Notes: a model not told the origin generated them from the letters alone. 64,000 nucleotides of DNA from Streptomyces sp. AC1-42W (GCF_003248355.1 NZ_QKWY01000001.1:764001-828000), one strand, 5' to 3'. Numbered from the stretch's first letter, positions 1 through 10,019 are shown. Made by a program: numbers and translations.

Positions 1-492
1 GTCCGTGAGCAGCGGTGTGCCGTCCGTACGCAGCAGCACGTTGCCCGGCTTCACGTCACGGTGCAGGATGCCCGCCTCGTGCGCGGCCCGCAGCCCGGCC
101 AGCACACCCCGGCCCAGCCGCGCCGCCTCGGCCGGCGTACACAGGCCGCGCTCCAGCCGGTCCTGGAGCGAGCCGCCCGAGACCAGCTCCATCACCAGCC
201 AGGGGTGCTCCACCTCCGGCGAACTCACGATGTGGTGGATGGTCACCACGTTCGGGTGGGTGATCCGGGCCGGCGACACGGCCTCGCGCAGCACCCGTTT
301 CCGCAGCATCTCCGGCGCGTCCGGACGCAGCCGCAGCAGCTCCGGATCGGGCGGCCGTACCTCCTTCAGCGCCACTTCCCGGTGCAGGACGATGTCACGC
401 GCCCGCCAGACCAGCCCCATGCCTCCGCCACCGAGCCGCTCCAGCAGTTCGAAGCGCCCATCGATCACGCGTCCCTCGAAACCCGCAGTCAT
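1..492 (-). CDS. Serine/threonine protein kinase, N-terminal part (runs off window)
   Basis: This is the first 164 codons of a Hanks-type Ser/Thr kinase. The glycine-rich loop (LGGGGMG, residues 20-26), the ATP-anchoring Lys43 (VALKEV) and the catalytic loop HRDVKPGN (about 147-154) are all visible. The window ends on the Asp that should begin the DFG motif, so the remaining kinase lobe and any membrane or sensor region are not seen. The protein starts only about 10 residues before the kinase fold, so the kinase domain is N-terminal and cytoplasmic, as in PknB-like proteins. The substrate cannot be inferred. Confidence 0.93.
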   Translation of the reverse strand, partial: MTAGFEGRVIDGRFELLERLGGGGMGLVWRARDIVLHREVALKEVRPPDPELLRLRPDAPEMLRKRVLREAVSPARITHPNVVTIHHIVSSPEVEHPWLVMELVSGGSLQDRLERGLCTPAEAARLGRGVLAGLRAAHEAGILHRDVKPGNVLLRTDGTPLLTD

Positions 493-564
493 GGGCGGAA
501 CGGTACGCGAGGGGCCGAACGCCCACCCGGGGCCACCAGACGCCGGGGCCCGGCGGCAGGGGAT

Positions 565-790
565 TCACGGGACCCGGGGCATGGGCGGGGCGGTCCCGGC
601 CTCCCGCTCGCGGCCCCACGCCGCCAGCAGTTTCAGGGCCTCGTTGAGGCGGACCCCCGTGTGAGGATGTACTCGACGCGCGGGGGCACCTTCTCGTACG
701 CGACAAGCCCCGGCGAGCCGTTGACCGGCGCCGCACGGGCCGACGCGGCGAACCGGGCACGCGATGGCCTGCGGCGAGATCCAGCCGGGC
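565..790 (-). pseudogene. HxlR-type transcriptional regulator remnant
   Basis: One frame reads KVPPRVEYILT, the wing segment typical of HxlR winged-helix regulators. After a one-base loss in a G-run near 655 the reading continues in another frame as RLNEALKLLAAWGRERE and ends at a stop at 565-567. The recognition-helix part upstream (SPQAIA-like, near 770) is in yet another frame, and the N-terminus is missing. The remnant abuts the 3' side of the tnpB gene, which suggests that transposon insertion destroyed the regulator. Its exact upstream border is uncertain. Confidence 0.6.
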
Positions 791-820
791 CCCGCTCGTA
801 TGCTCGGACCTTGGCTTTCT

Positions 821-840
821 CTCCCTCCCGAGGGAGGGAG
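821..840 (-). other. Hairpin at the right end of the TnpB element
   Basis: A perfect 8-bp inverted repeat (CTCCCTCC / GGAGGGAG, 4-nt loop) lies 4 nt beyond the tnpB stop codon. IS200/IS605 elements carry subterminal hairpins, and the 3' part of the TnpB guide RNA (omega RNA) overlaps this end. The hairpin is therefore either the right-end transposition hairpin or part of a guide-RNA scaffold. It is not followed by a U-tract, so a plain terminator is less likely. Confidence 0.45.
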
Positions 841-844
841 ATCC

Positions 845-2044
845 CTACGGATCGCGCCGTGGGGATTTCTGCTTCGTCGCCAGCTGCCCGACCGGAGTAC
901 TCCGTTGAGGTCTTACACCAGCTCCACAGACAGATGCCGTCAGCCCGACGGCCAGAGTGTTGTTCGCCGCGTTCACGTCCCGGTCGTGGGTCGTGCCGCA
1001 GCCGCCGCACGTCCAGGTACGGACGTTCAGCGGCAGCCTGTCCCGCAACCTGCCGCAGGCGGAGCACAGCTTGGAGGACGGGAAGAAGCGGTCGACCGCG
1101 ATTACTTCGCGACCGTACCAGCGGGCCTTGTACTCCAGCATGTTCCGGAACTCCGACCATGCGGCGTCGCTGATGGCGCGGGCCAGGCTGCCGTTCTTCA
1201 CCATGTTCCGAACGGCGAGGTCCTCGATCACGATCGTTTGGTTCTCACGAACGAGCCGAGTGGTGAGCTTGTGCAGATGGTCACGCCTGCGATCGGCGAT
1301 ACGTGCGTAGACCTTGGCGACCTTCCGGCGGGCCTTGGCCCGGTTCGCGCCGTCGCCCTCGGCCTTGCGTGCCAGTTGCCGCTGAGCCCTGGCGAGACGG
1401 GCGCGGTCGCGCCGCTCGTGCCGGGGGTTGGCGACCTTCTCACCGGTCGAAAGAGTCAGCAGATGGTCCAGACCCATATCAACGCCGATCGCCGCGTCGG
1501 TGGCGGGCAGCGGCTGGACGGTGGGGTCCTCGCACAACAGGGACACGAACCAGCGCCCGGCCGCGTCCTGGGACACGGTCACCGTAGACGGCGACGCCCC
1601 CTCGGGCAGCGGACGGGACCACACGATGTCGAGCGGCTGAGCCATCTTCGCCAGCGTCAGCCCGCCGTCACGGAACCGGAATGCGCTGGTGGTGTACTCC
1701 GCCGACTTCCGCGACCTCTTCCGCGACTTGTAACGCGGGTACTTCGCCTGCCTGCCGAAGAAGTTCGCGAACGCTGTCTGGAGATGCCTCAGCGCCTGCT
1801 GGAGCGGGACGGAGGAGACCTCGTTGAGATACGCGAGTTCCTCGGTCTTCTTCCAAGCCGTCAGCATCGCCGACGTAGCGTTGTAGTTGAGTCGTTCCCG
1901 CCGCGTCCATGCCTCCGTCCGGGCGGCGAGGGCGAGGTTGTAGACCTTCCGCACGCAGCCGAACGTGCGGTACAGCTCTGCCGCCTGCGCATCCGTCGGA
2001 TAGAAGCGGTACTTGAACGCCCGTTTCACGTGAACCGTGGCCAC
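845..2044 (-). CDS. TnpB / IS605 OrfB family RNA-guided endonuclease-like protein
   Basis: This 399-aa protein has full TnpB architecture. It has an N-terminal OrfB helix-turn-helix (KYRFYPTDAQ...), a RuvC-like nuclease with Asp189 (GVDMG), Glu274 (IVIEDL) and Asp356 (HDRDVNAAN), and a zinc ribbon with Cys327/330/346/349. All catalytic residues are intact, so it is potentially active as a guide-RNA-directed DNase. No tnpA (Y1 transposase) is present nearby, so the element looks like a non-autonomous, tnpB-only unit. The gene lies between HxlR debris and fbiC. Confidence 0.92.
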   Translation of the reverse strand: MATVHVKRAFKYRFYPTDAQAAELYRTFGCVRKVYNLALAARTEAWTRRERLNYNATSAMLTAWKKTEELAYLNEVSSVPLQQALRHLQTAFANFFGRQAKYPRYKSRKRSRKSAEYTTSAFRFRDGGLTLAKMAQPLDIVWSRPLPEGASPSTVTVSQDAAGRWFVSLLCEDPTVQPLPATDAAIGVDMGLDHLLTLSTGEKVANPRHERRDRARLARAQRQLARKAEGDGANRAKARRKVAKVYARIADRRRDHLHKLTTRLVRENQTIVIEDLAVRNMVKNGSLARAISDAAWSEFRNMLEYKARWYGREVIAVDRFFPSSKLCSACGRLRDRLPLNVRTWTCGGCGTTHDRDVNAANNTLAVGLTASVCGAGVRPQRSTPVGQLATKQKSPRRDP

Positions 2045-2295
2045 ACCTCACACGCTAGCCGGACTACAGGTGAAGATCCAAACCCGCGGGTCGGAGGAAC
2101 GGCCATACCCAGAGGGCAACATTTCGCCCCCTGCCCTGCCCCGCAGGGGTTTCGCTGCCGCCCCATCCGAACGCGGGGGTATCCAGGAAAGACAGCCCAA
2201 CGCCCACGGGACCACTACGAAGCCAGCGCATCTCGACGGTCCGGCAGCCCACTCCGGGCCGAGCCGGAATCGCCTACTCACGAATGAGGACCCGG

Positions 2296-4878
2296 ATGAC
2301 CGACCCCCAGCGCGGACTCCCCACCACCAACGCCATGCGGCGTGCCCTCAAGCGTGCCCGTGACGGTGTCGCCCTCGACGAGGCGGAGGCCGCCGTGCTG
2401 CTCCGGGCGCGCGGCGAGGACCTGAGAGACCTCGCCGCGTCCGCCGCCCGGGTGCGGGACGCGGGTCTGGAAGCGGCGGGCCGGCCGGGGGTCATCACGT
2501 ACTCCCGCAAGGTCTTCATCCCGCTCACCCGGCTCTGCCGCGACAAGTGCCACTACTGCACGTTCGTCACCGTGCCCGGCAAGCTCCGCCGCGCCGGGCA
2601 CGGCATGTTCCTGTCGCCCGACGAGGTGCTGGCCATCGCCCGCGAGGGCGCCGCGATGGGCTGCAAGGAGGCCCTGTTCACGCTGGGGGACCGGCCCGAG
2701 GACCGCTGGCCCGAGGCACGGGAGTGGCTGGAGGCCGAGGGGTACGACGACACCCTCGCCTACGTACGCGCCATGGCGATCCGGGTCCTGGAGGAGACCG
2801 GGCTGCTGCCGCACCTCAACCCCGGCGTGCTGACCTGGACCGACCTCCAGCGCCTCAAGCCCGTCGCCCCCTCCATGGGCATGATGCTGGAGACCACCGC
2901 CACCCGGCTCTGGTCCGAGCCCGGGGGCCCGCACCACGGCTCCCCGGACAAGGAACCCGCCGTACGGCTGCGCGTCCTGGAGGACGCGGGACGGTCCAAC
3001 GTGCCGTTCACCACCGGCCTCCTCATCGGCATCGGCGAGACGTACGAGGAACGCGCCGACGCCCTCTTCGCGCTGCGCCGCACCGCCCGCGCCTACCACG
3101 GCATCCAGGAAGTCATCGTCCAGAACTTCCGGGCCAAGCCCGACACCGCGATGCGCGGCATGCCCGACGCCGAGCTGGAGGAACTGGCCGCCGCGATCGC
3201 CGTCGCCCGCCACATCCTCGGCCCGTCCGCCCGCATCCAGGCCCCGCCGAACCTCGTGGACGCCGAGTACGCCCTGCTCATCGGCGCCGGCATCGACGAC
3301 TGGGGCGGCGTCTCGCCGCTCACCCCGGACCACGTCAACCCCGAGCGCCCCTGGCCGCACATCGACGAACTCGCCGCCCGCACCGCCGAGTCCGGGTTCG
3401 CCCTGCGGGAACGCCTCACCATCTACCCGGAGTTCATCCGGCGCGGCGAACCCTGGCTCGACCCGCGCCTCCTGCCGCACGTACGCGCGCTCGCCGACCC
3501 GGAGACCGGGCTCGCCAAGGAGGGCGCGATCCCCGAGGGGCTGCCCTGGCAGGAGCCCGACGAGGGATTCAACGCCTCCGGCCGCACCGACCTGCACCGC
3601 ACCATCGACACCGAGGGCCGCACCGCCGACCGCCGCGACGACTTCGACGTCGTCTACGGGGACTGGGAGGCGCTGCGCGAGGCGGCGGCCCCCGGCATGG
3701 TGCCCTCGCGGATCGACGGGGACGTGCGCGCCGCGCTGAGCCGGGCCGCCGACGACCCGACCCGCCTCACCGACGACCAGGCGCTCACGCTGCTCCACGC
3801 GGACGGCCCGGCCCTGGACGAGCTGTGCCGGATCGCGGACACCCTGCGCCGGGACGTGGTCGGCGACGACGTCACGTACATCGTCACCCGCAACATCAAC
3901 TTCACCAACGTCTGCTACACCGGCTGCCGCTTCTGCGCCTTCGCCCAGCGCCGCACCGACGCCGACGCCTACACCCTCTCCCTGGACCAGGTCGCCGACC
4001 GGGCCGCGCAGGCGTGGGACGTGGGCGCCGTCGAGGTCTGCATGCAGGGCGGCATCCACCCGGACCTGCCCGGCACGGCGTACTTCGACATCGCCCGCGC
4101 GGTGAAGGAGCGCGTGCCCGGCATGCACGTCCACGCCTTCTCACCCATGGAGGTCGTCAACGGCGCCACCCGCACCGGCCTGTCCATCCGGGACTGGCTG
4201 ATCGCCGCGAAGGAGGCCGGGCTCGGCTCCATCCCCGGCACCGCCGCCGAGATCCTCGACGACGAGGTCCGCTGGGTCCTCACCAAGGGCAAGCTGCCCA
4301 CCGCGACCTGGCTGGAGGTCATCAAAACCGCCCACGAGGTGGGCCTGCGCTCCTCCTCGACCATGATGTACGGGCACGTCGACCAGCCCCGCCACTGGCT
4401 GGGCCACCTGCGCACCCTGGCCGCGCTCCAGCAGGAGACCGGCGGCTTCACCGAGTTCGTGACGCTGCCCTTCATCCACACCAACGCGCCCGTCTACCTC
4501 GCCGGTATCGCCCGCCCCGGCCCCACCGACCGCGACAACCGGGCCGTCACCGCGATGGCCCGGCTCCTGCTGCACCCGCACATCACCAACATCCAGACCA
4601 GCTGGGTCAAGCTCGGCACGGAGGGCGCGGCGGAAATGCTCCGCTCCGGCGCCAACGACCTGGGCGGCACCCTGATGGAGGAGACCATCTCCCGTATGGC
4701 CGGGTCGAGTTACGGCTCGTACCGCTCGGTGCGCGACCTGACCGCCATCGCCGAACTCGCCGGCCGGCCCGCGAAGCCGCGCACCACGCTGTACGAGGAG
4801 GTCCCGGCGGAACGCGTCGCGGCGGCCGCCGCATCGGACGGGCACCTGCCGGAACTGCTGCCGCTGCTGCCGGAGTGA
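2296..4878 (+). CDS. fbiC: FO synthase, bifunctional (7,8-didemethyl-8-hydroxy-5-deazariboflavin synthase)
   Basis: FbiC makes FO, the deazaflavin chromophore precursor of coenzyme F420, from tyrosine and a ribityl-aminopyrimidinedione. Two radical-SAM domains are fused. The N-terminal CofG-like half has CRDKCHYC (C81, C85, C88) and the C-terminal CofH-like half has CYTGCRFC (C540, C544, C547). The length (860 aa) is normal for actinobacterial FbiC. The ATG at 2296 is preferred because GAGGA sits 5 nt upstream. An in-frame ATG at 2284 would add four residues but has no Shine-Dalgarno. No other F420 genes are in the window. Confidence 0.95.
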   Translation: MTDPQRGLPTTNAMRRALKRARDGVALDEAEAAVLLRARGEDLRDLAASAARVRDAGLEAAGRPGVITYSRKVFIPLTRLCRDKCHYCTFVTVPGKLRRAGHGMFLSPDEVLAIAREGAAMGCKEALFTLGDRPEDRWPEAREWLEAEGYDDTLAYVRAMAIRVLEETGLLPHLNPGVLTWTDLQRLKPVAPSMGMMLETTATRLWSEPGGPHHGSPDKEPAVRLRVLEDAGRSNVPFTTGLLIGIGETYEERADALFALRRTARAYHGIQEVIVQNFRAKPDTAMRGMPDAELEELAAAIAVARHILGPSARIQAPPNLVDAEYALLIGAGIDDWGGVSPLTPDHVNPERPWPHIDELAARTAESGFALRERLTIYPEFIRRGEPWLDPRLLPHVRALADPETGLAKEGAIPEGLPWQEPDEGFNASGRTDLHRTIDTEGRTADRRDDFDVVYGDWEALREAAAPGMVPSRIDGDVRAALSRAADDPTRLTDDQALTLLHADGPALDELCRIADTLRRDVVGDDVTYIVTRNINFTNVCYTGCRFCAFAQRRTDADAYTLSLDQVADRAAQAWDVGAVEVCMQGGIHPDLPGTAYFDIARAVKERVPGMHVHAFSPMEVVNGATRTGLSIRDWLIAAKEAGLGSIPGTAAEILDDEVRWVLTKGKLPTATWLEVIKTAHEVGLRSSSTMMYGHVDQPRHWLGHLRTLAALQQETGGFTEFVTLPFIHTNAPVYLAGIARPGPTDRDNRAVTAMARLLLHPHITNIQTSWVKLGTEGAAEMLRSGANDLGGTLMEETISRMAGSSYGSYRSVRDLTAIAELAGRPAKPRTTLYEEVPAERVAAAAASDGHLPELLPLLPE

Positions 4879-4957
4879 GCGCGGGGCCGGCGCGCGGCGT
4901 CGGGGCCGGCGGGTCGGCGGGGTCGGCGGCGCGCCCGGTGGGGTCGGCGGCCCCCGG

Positions 4958-5677
4958 TCAGTCCAGGCGGCGGGGCGCGCCCAGCAGGCCGGTCTCGACG
5001 TCCGTCGGCAGGAGCTTGACCAGCTTGTGGTGGCCCGGAGCGCACCACAGGACCATGTCGTCGCCGAGCTGCGACAGCGCCTCCGCGTTCACGCGCGGCA
5101 GCCGCAGCACCCGGCCCAGCACCGCCGCCTCCTCCGGCGAGACCCGCTGGACACCGACGAGCCCGGCGTGCTCCACCAGCCTCGGCGCCGCCGGACCCGG
5201 GAACGGCAGCAGCGTCAGCACGGACTGCCAGGGCCCGGGGGCCAGCCGGCTGCGCGGGGGCCGCATGCCGCAGTCCCGGACCACCAGGACCGGGCCGGAC
5301 GCCGACGCGCCCTGCGGAGCCACCCGCTGCACCTCGTGCACGGTCATCGACGGCTCGCCGCCGGCCACGGACCGCGCGAGCCCCGACCACGCCTGCGGCC
5401 GGGCCGTCTCGATCGCGACGCGCGCCCCCGTACCGGCCGCGCGCAGCGCCAGCACCTGGGCCGTCCACACACCCCCGATGAGCACCACGTCCAGCGGCTC
5501 CGGACGGAACAGGCCGAGCACGGCGGGCCGCCCGTGCGCGTCGCTGCCCGCCACGACCCCGTCGTCCCCCACCGGCAGCCGCAGCGCGGCGAGCCGGTCC
5601 ACGGGCAGCGTGTGCCGGCCCCGGCGCGGACCGAACAGCCCGAGCCCGGCCCGGAAGCGGGTACGGGGAGCGGTCAC
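4958..5677 (-). CDS. Type VII secretion locus protein, translationally coupled to EccE
   Basis: A 239-aa protein of unknown function. Its GTG start (5677-5675) overlaps the eccE stop by 4 nt and is preceded by GGAGGTG, so translation is coupled. No signal peptide or transmembrane helix is obvious. It has a mixed alpha/beta look with Val/Leu-rich strands (VVLIGGVWTAQVLALRAAG resembles a Rossmann-type beta-alpha start). From its position it probably supports EccE or the secretion ATPase, but this is inference. A longer reading frame continues upstream through eccE and is not used. Confidence 0.75.
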   Translation of the reverse strand: MTAPRTRFRAGLGLFGPRRGRHTLPVDRLAALRLPVGDDGVVAGSDAHGRPAVLGLFRPEPLDVVLIGGVWTAQVLALRAAGTGARVAIETARPQAWSGLARSVAGGEPSMTVHEVQRVAPQGASASGPVLVVRDCGMRPPRSRLAPGPWQSVLTLLPFPGPAAPRLVEHAGLVGVQRVSPEEAAVLGRVLRLPRVNAEALSQLGDDMVLWCAPGHHKLVKLLPTDVETGLLGAPRRLD

Positions 5678-6927
5678 CGGACACCTCCGAGCGGCAGAGT
5701 GGCGAGCACACCGGGCAGCTGTTCGCGATCCAGCCGCACCAGGCCGACCTTCGCACCGCGCGCCGCGCGCTCCAGCCGACGCCCCGCCCCGGCCAGCTCC
5801 TGCGCGCCGTGCGCCGTCAGCCGCACATGACCGGTGACGGCCGGCGCCCCGCCCGTACCGCGCGACACCGTCAGACTGAACGTGCTCACCGGAGCCGGCG
5901 CCGACGTCAGCAGCGCCACCAACTCCGCCGAGGCCGCCGCCCCCGCACCCAGCCGGGGCCAGCGCCCCACCCAGTACGTGGTGTGCCAGCGGTCGTCGCA
6001 GCGCCAGGCCCGGCCCGACTCCGCCGTCCGCCGCACCGGCCCGTCCGGCCCGTCCGGCCCCGCCCCCGGCGGAACGGCCTGCGCGGACACCCCGGCCGAC
6101 GTCGCCAGCGCGGACACCACCTGCTCCTCGGACAGCAGCGACACCTCGAACCCGGCCGCCGCCAGCCGGCTCGCCAGCTGGTCCGCCGCCCGCAGCAACG
6201 CCCGCTGCGCCCCGCCGAGCCCGCCGCCGCGCGCCCGTACCGCCTCCGGGCACAGCGCCGGGTCGAGCTTCAGGGCGATCCACGTCAGCCGGACCGCCGG
6301 AGTGCCCGATGCGGCCTGGAGTGACGCGTACGACCGGGTGGCCGGGGAATCCTGCGGAAGCCGCGGGCCGGGTGCGGGCCGGGTGTGCTGTACGACCTGC
6401 GCCGACTCCAGCCGGACGCCGTCCACCTCCAGGGCCTCGTACAGCAGCCCCAGCTCCAGCGGACGCGCCGCACGCTCCGCCCGCAGCGGCTCGTTCCGGG
6501 CCTGCACGAGAAGCAGCGCGGTCAGGAACGAGCCGTCGCCCACCATGCCGATCCCGCGCTCCCGCTTCCGGTCCCGGTAGGTGTACGTGCGCAGCGCGCC
6601 CGCGCACTCAAGGACCGGTGCCAGGACGGGATCGACGCCCTCGGCGGACCACGGCCGGCGCGCCGCGCGCAGCCGTGCCCGCAGCGCCAGCGCCGTCGCG
6701 CACCACTCCAGCGCCGGACGCCCCCGCCTGCGCAGGGCCGCGACCAGCACCAGGAGGGCGGCGACCACGGCCGCCGGCACCAGCAGGGCGCGGTGCGCGG
6801 CCCACGCGACCAGCACCAGCGCACCGGCCGCCTCCAGCAGCACCAACTGGTGCAGCCGCACACCGCCGATCCGTCCCGGCCGGGGATGCGATCGCAACCT
6901 CGTCACCGTACTCGTCGTGCTGCTCAT
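5674..6927 (-). CDS. eccE: Type VII secretion protein EccE
   Basis: This 417-aa protein has the EccE layout: a basic N-terminus, two closely spaced transmembrane helices (about residues 27-62: VLLEAAGALVLVAW and LLVPAAVVAALLVLVAAL) and a large soluble domain. In mycobacterial ESX systems EccE forms the outer edge of the membrane complex with EccB, EccC and EccD, and those three genes are in this same locus. It is transcribed away from eccB, and the 180-bp gap between them should hold divergent promoters. The downstream gene overlaps it by 4 nt. Confidence 0.85.
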   Translation of the reverse strand: MSSTTSTVTRLRSHPRPGRIGGVRLHQLVLLEAAGALVLVAWAAHRALLVPAAVVAALLVLVAALRRRGRPALEWCATALALRARLRAARRPWSAEGVDPVLAPVLECAGALRTYTYRDRKRERGIGMVGDGSFLTALLLVQARNEPLRAERAARPLELGLLYEALEVDGVRLESAQVVQHTRPAPGPRLPQDSPATRSYASLQAASGTPAVRLTWIALKLDPALCPEAVRARGGGLGGAQRALLRAADQLASRLAAAGFEVSLLSEEQVVSALATSAGVSAQAVPPGAGPDGPDGPVRRTAESGRAWRCDDRWHTTYWVGRWPRLGAGAAASAELVALLTSAPAPVSTFSLTVSRGTGGAPAVTGHVRLTAHGAQELAGAGRRLERAARGAKVGLVRLDREQLPGVLATLPLGGVR

Positions 6928-7108
6928 CCCCGCTGTGTCCCCTCCGCGTCACGGCACTTCGGCATCCGCGAGCGCACCCACGCTATCGGCACGACGACCG
7001 GCAACCGCCAACTGCCCCGAAAACGGGGCCCGTACAGCGCGGCGCCGACCGGGCGGGCATAGTGGGTGCGGTTCGCGAGGCGTACACAACCAGGGGGAAG
7101 CCCGGCAG

Positions 7109-8662
7109 ATGGCATCACGGCGTGACGAACTCAATGCCTACACCTTCGCGAAGAAGCGACTGGTCGCCGCCTTTCTGCAACCCTCGGCGGCCGGCACGGA
7201 CGAGGCGGCACCGCGCCCGCTGCGCGCCGTGCTGCCGGGGCTGGTGGTGGGCGCCCTGCTGCTGGCCGGTTTCGGCGCCTGGGGCATCTTCAAACCGAAG
7301 GTGCCGAACGGCTGGAGCGCCCCCGGCGCCCACGTCATCGTCGGCAGCGAATCCACCACCCGGTACGTCGTCCTGGAGACCAAGGGCGTCAAGCGCCTGC
7401 ACCCGGTGCTCAACTTCGCCTCGGCGAAACTGCTGCTGGACCCGGACAACTCCTCGGTGATGCAGGTCCCCGAGTCCGTACTCGACGGCGGCGGCATCCA
7501 GCGCGGCCCCATGCTCGGCATCCCCTACGCACCCGACCGGCTGCCCAGCGCCGCCGAGGCGGGGCGCGGCAAGCTGTGGGTGGTCTGCGAACAGCCCGGC
7601 GCCGGCGCGGGGCGCACCGTGCAGAAGGCCGTCTTCCTGCTCGCCGACCGGGAGGCCGGCAAGGTCGGCGGCAAGCGGCGGCTGCACGAGGGCCAGGCGC
7701 TCTACGTCGAGGCGGACGGCGACGAGGCCACCCGGTACCTGGTGGAACCCGACGGCACACGGCACGCCGTGGGGACCACCGGAGGCGACCGGCCGCCGGC
7801 CCGTGAAGAGGTGCTGCGCCGCTCCCTGTTCGGCGACGGCGCCCGGCCCCAGCGGGTCACCGACGACTGGCTGCGCACCCTGCACACCGGCAGTGCCATC
7901 GACTTTCCGAAGCTGCCCGGCAAGGCCGGCGCCCCGGCCGGGGTGGGCGGCGGCCTGGACGCCCGACTGGACAAGGTGGGCATGGTCCTCAAGGCCGTCG
8001 CCGGCACCGGGATGCAGCACTACGTCGTACTGCCCGGCGAGGTGGCACCGGTGTCCGACTTCGTCGCCCGGCTGCTCCTGACGAGCCCGGAGGCGGCGGT
8101 GCTGGGCCAGAAGGCGCAGGCCGCGGAGGTCGCCCCGCAGTCGTTCACGCCCTCGCCGGACGAGTTCTACGCGGACAAGGGCTGGCCCGCGAGCATCCCC
8201 GTCCAGGCCAACGACACGGCCGCCCGGACCGGAACGGTCTGCAACGTGCTGCACGGGGTGGACGCCAAGGGGGTGGCCGAGCTGACGACCTGGGCCGGCC
8301 CGCGCTACCCGGTGAGCTTCCTGGACGGGGCGACCAGCGCCTACGTGACGCCGGGCAGCGGAGTGCTGTACCGGCAGTTCAGCGGGGCGTCGCCCACCAC
8401 CGGCTCGCTCTTCCTGGTCACGGACACGGGGCTGCGGTACGCGGTGCAGACCAACAACGACAGCAGCGCCGACCCCTCGGAGATCGGCGAGACGGCGAAA
8501 CCCGGCGCCCCCGGGGAGCGGACCGTCGAGGTCAACCAGACGCAGATCAGGCTCGGTTACCGCAACGTCCGGCCGGTCCCGGTGCCGGAGAACTGGTCGA
8601 ACCTGCTGCCCAAGGGGCCCCGCCTCGACACCAACAGCGCCAAGCAGCCGCAGAGTTCCTGA
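7109..8662 (+). CDS. eccB: Type VII secretion protein EccB
   Basis: A 517-aa EccB: a short cytoplasmic N-terminus (ASRRDELNAYTFAKKRLVAAF is typical), one transmembrane helix at about 40-60 (LVVGALLLAGFGAWGIF), then a large extracytoplasmic domain. Two cysteines in that domain (CEQ near 165, CNVLHG near 378) probably form the conserved disulfide. The ATG at 7109 is chosen because GGGGGAAG lies 9 nt upstream. The open frame extends further upstream without similarity. EccB is the periplasmic-facing member of the ESX core complex, and mycP follows 25 nt downstream. Confidence 0.92.
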   Translation: MASRRDELNAYTFAKKRLVAAFLQPSAAGTDEAAPRPLRAVLPGLVVGALLLAGFGAWGIFKPKVPNGWSAPGAHVIVGSESTTRYVVLETKGVKRLHPVLNFASAKLLLDPDNSSVMQVPESVLDGGGIQRGPMLGIPYAPDRLPSAAEAGRGKLWVVCEQPGAGAGRTVQKAVFLLADREAGKVGGKRRLHEGQALYVEADGDEATRYLVEPDGTRHAVGTTGGDRPPAREEVLRRSLFGDGARPQRVTDDWLRTLHTGSAIDFPKLPGKAGAPAGVGGGLDARLDKVGMVLKAVAGTGMQHYVVLPGEVAPVSDFVARLLLTSPEAAVLGQKAQAAEVAPQSFTPSPDEFYADKGWPASIPVQANDTAARTGTVCNVLHGVDAKGVAELTTWAGPRYPVSFLDGATSAYVTPGSGVLYRQFSGASPTTGSLFLVTDTGLRYAVQTNNDSSADPSEIGETAKPGAPGERTVEVNQTQIRLGYRNVRPVPVPENWSNLLPKGPRLDTNSAKQPQSS

Positions 8663-8687
8663 GAGAGCGGGGGAGGGGACCTACGAG

Positions 8688-10019
8688 ATGATCACCCATG
8701 GTGCGATCGCCCTTCCGGCGCGCAGGGCCGCTGCCGTACTGCTGCTGACGCTCACGGTGGCCGGAGGGATTCCGGTCCTGCCCGTGGCGCCCGCCGCCGC
8801 CGAGGATTCCGTTCCGCAAACGGGCGCCGAGGGCAGCGGCGAGTGCACTTTTCCGATGCCGAAGCAGATCCGGGGCCGCCCCTGGTCGCTCCAGCGGCTG
8901 GTGTTCGATCAGCTCTGGCAGGACACCAGGGGCAAGGGGGTGAGGGTCGCCGTCATCGACACCGGCGTGGACGCCGTCAACCCGCAACTGCGCACCGCCG
9001 TGGACCGCGCGGCCGGCCTCGACCTGCTCCCGCCGGAGAAGCCGGACGGCTCGGCGGCGGGGGAGAAGGCCGGCGGCAAGGGCAAGGGCAAGGGCAAGGG
9101 CAAGGCGAGGGGGCGCGGTGACGCCACCGCCGACCGCGTGGGCCATGGCACCAAGGTCGCCGGGATCATCGCGGCCCGCCCCCGCGCGGGCACCGGGTTC
9201 GTCGGCATCGCACCCGAGGCGACGATCATCCCGATCCGGCAGAACGACGACCGGGGGACCGGCACCGCCGCGACCCTGGCCACGGCCATCCGGCACGCCA
9301 TCAGCGAAGACGCCCAGGTCATCAACATCTCCCAGGACACCGCGAAGCCGCTGCGCGCCGACTCCGACCTGGCGCGCGCGGTGCGCGAGGCGCTGGACAA
9401 GGACATCGTGGTGGTCGCGTCGGCCGGCAACGACGGGCTCACCGACCGGGTCGAGAAGACGTACCCGGCGGCATATCCGGGGGTGCTCGCGGTGGCCGCG
9501 TCGGACCGGAACGACGAGCGGGCGCCCTTCTCGCAGACCGGGGACTTCATCGGCGTCGCGGCGCCGGGCGTGGACATGGTGTCCACCGTGCCCGGCGGCG
9601 GCCAGTGCGTGGACAACGGGACCAGCTTCTCGGCGCCGTACGTCGCGGGGGTGGCCGCGCTCATCCGCGCCAAGCACCCGCGCTGGACGCAGGGCCAGGT
9701 GGTGGCCCAGATCGAGCAGACCGCCGAGCGCGCGGTGAACGGCCGGGACGACTTCATCGGGTGGGGTGTGGTGGACCCGGTGCGCGCGCTCAACGACGAC
9801 GCGCACCCGGTGGACGCGCCCACCCCGGACCGGGCGGTCTCGGCCGGGCCGGTCGGGCCGGAACCGGTGGCGCTCCAGCTGGGGGAGACCCGGCAGGAGC
9901 GCATGACCCGGCTCGCGACGTACGTCCTGGCCGTGACGGGCGTGCTCGCGATGGTGATCGCGGGGGTCGCGGTCCTGTTGCGCACCCGGGACGACGAGCG
10001 CCCTGAAGTAGATGAATGA
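8688..10019 (+). CDS. mycP: Mycosin (type VII secretion-associated subtilisin-like protease)
   Basis: A 443-aa membrane-anchored S8 protease. It has a signal peptide (about 1-38), a subtilase domain with the triad Asp91 (VIDTG), His153 (GHGT) and Ser313 (GTSFSAP), and a C-terminal transmembrane helix (about 407-430) followed by a short acidic tail. Cys52 and Cys307 could make the mycosin N-terminal-extension disulfide. An unusual Gly/Lys tract (KGKGKGKGKARGRG, 131-144) sits between the Asp and His blocks, at the position of the flexible loop in mycobacterial mycosins. A strong Shine-Dalgarno (GGGAGGGGA) precedes it. Confidence 0.92.
   Translation: MITHGAIALPARRAAAVLLLTLTVAGGIPVLPVAPAAAEDSVPQTGAEGSGECTFPMPKQIRGRPWSLQRLVFDQLWQDTRGKGVRVAVIDTGVDAVNPQLRTAVDRAAGLDLLPPEKPDGSAAGEKAGGKGKGKGKGKARGRGDATADRVGHGTKVAGIIAARPRAGTGFVGIAPEATIIPIRQNDDRGTGTAATLATAIRHAISEDAQVINISQDTAKPLRADSDLARAVREALDKDIVVVASAGNDGLTDRVEKTYPAAYPGVLAVAASDRNDERAPFSQTGDFIGVAAPGVDMVSTVPGGGQCVDNGTSFSAPYVAGVAALIRAKHPRWTQGQVVAQIEQTAERAVNGRDDFIGWGVVDPVRALNDDAHPVDAPTPDRAVSAGPVGPEPVALQLGETRQERMTRLATYVLAVTGVLAMVIAGVAVLLRTRDDERPEVDE

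Noticed and set aside
2278..4134. 618-codon minus-strand frame opposite fbiC
   Set aside because: Gly/Val/Arg-rich antisense shadow caused by high GC at third codon positions.
2547..5837. Very long plus-strand open frame (about 1,100 codons) across fbiC and beyond
   Set aside because: Its translation is Arg/Pro/Ala/His-rich with no domain; it is the +1 shadow of fbiC, whose radical-SAM motifs are intact in the other frame.
5678..6607. Upstream extension of the eccE-partner gene to 6607
   Set aside because: The extra 310 residues overlap eccE out of frame and are low-complexity. The GTG at 5677 with GGAGGTG is a better start.
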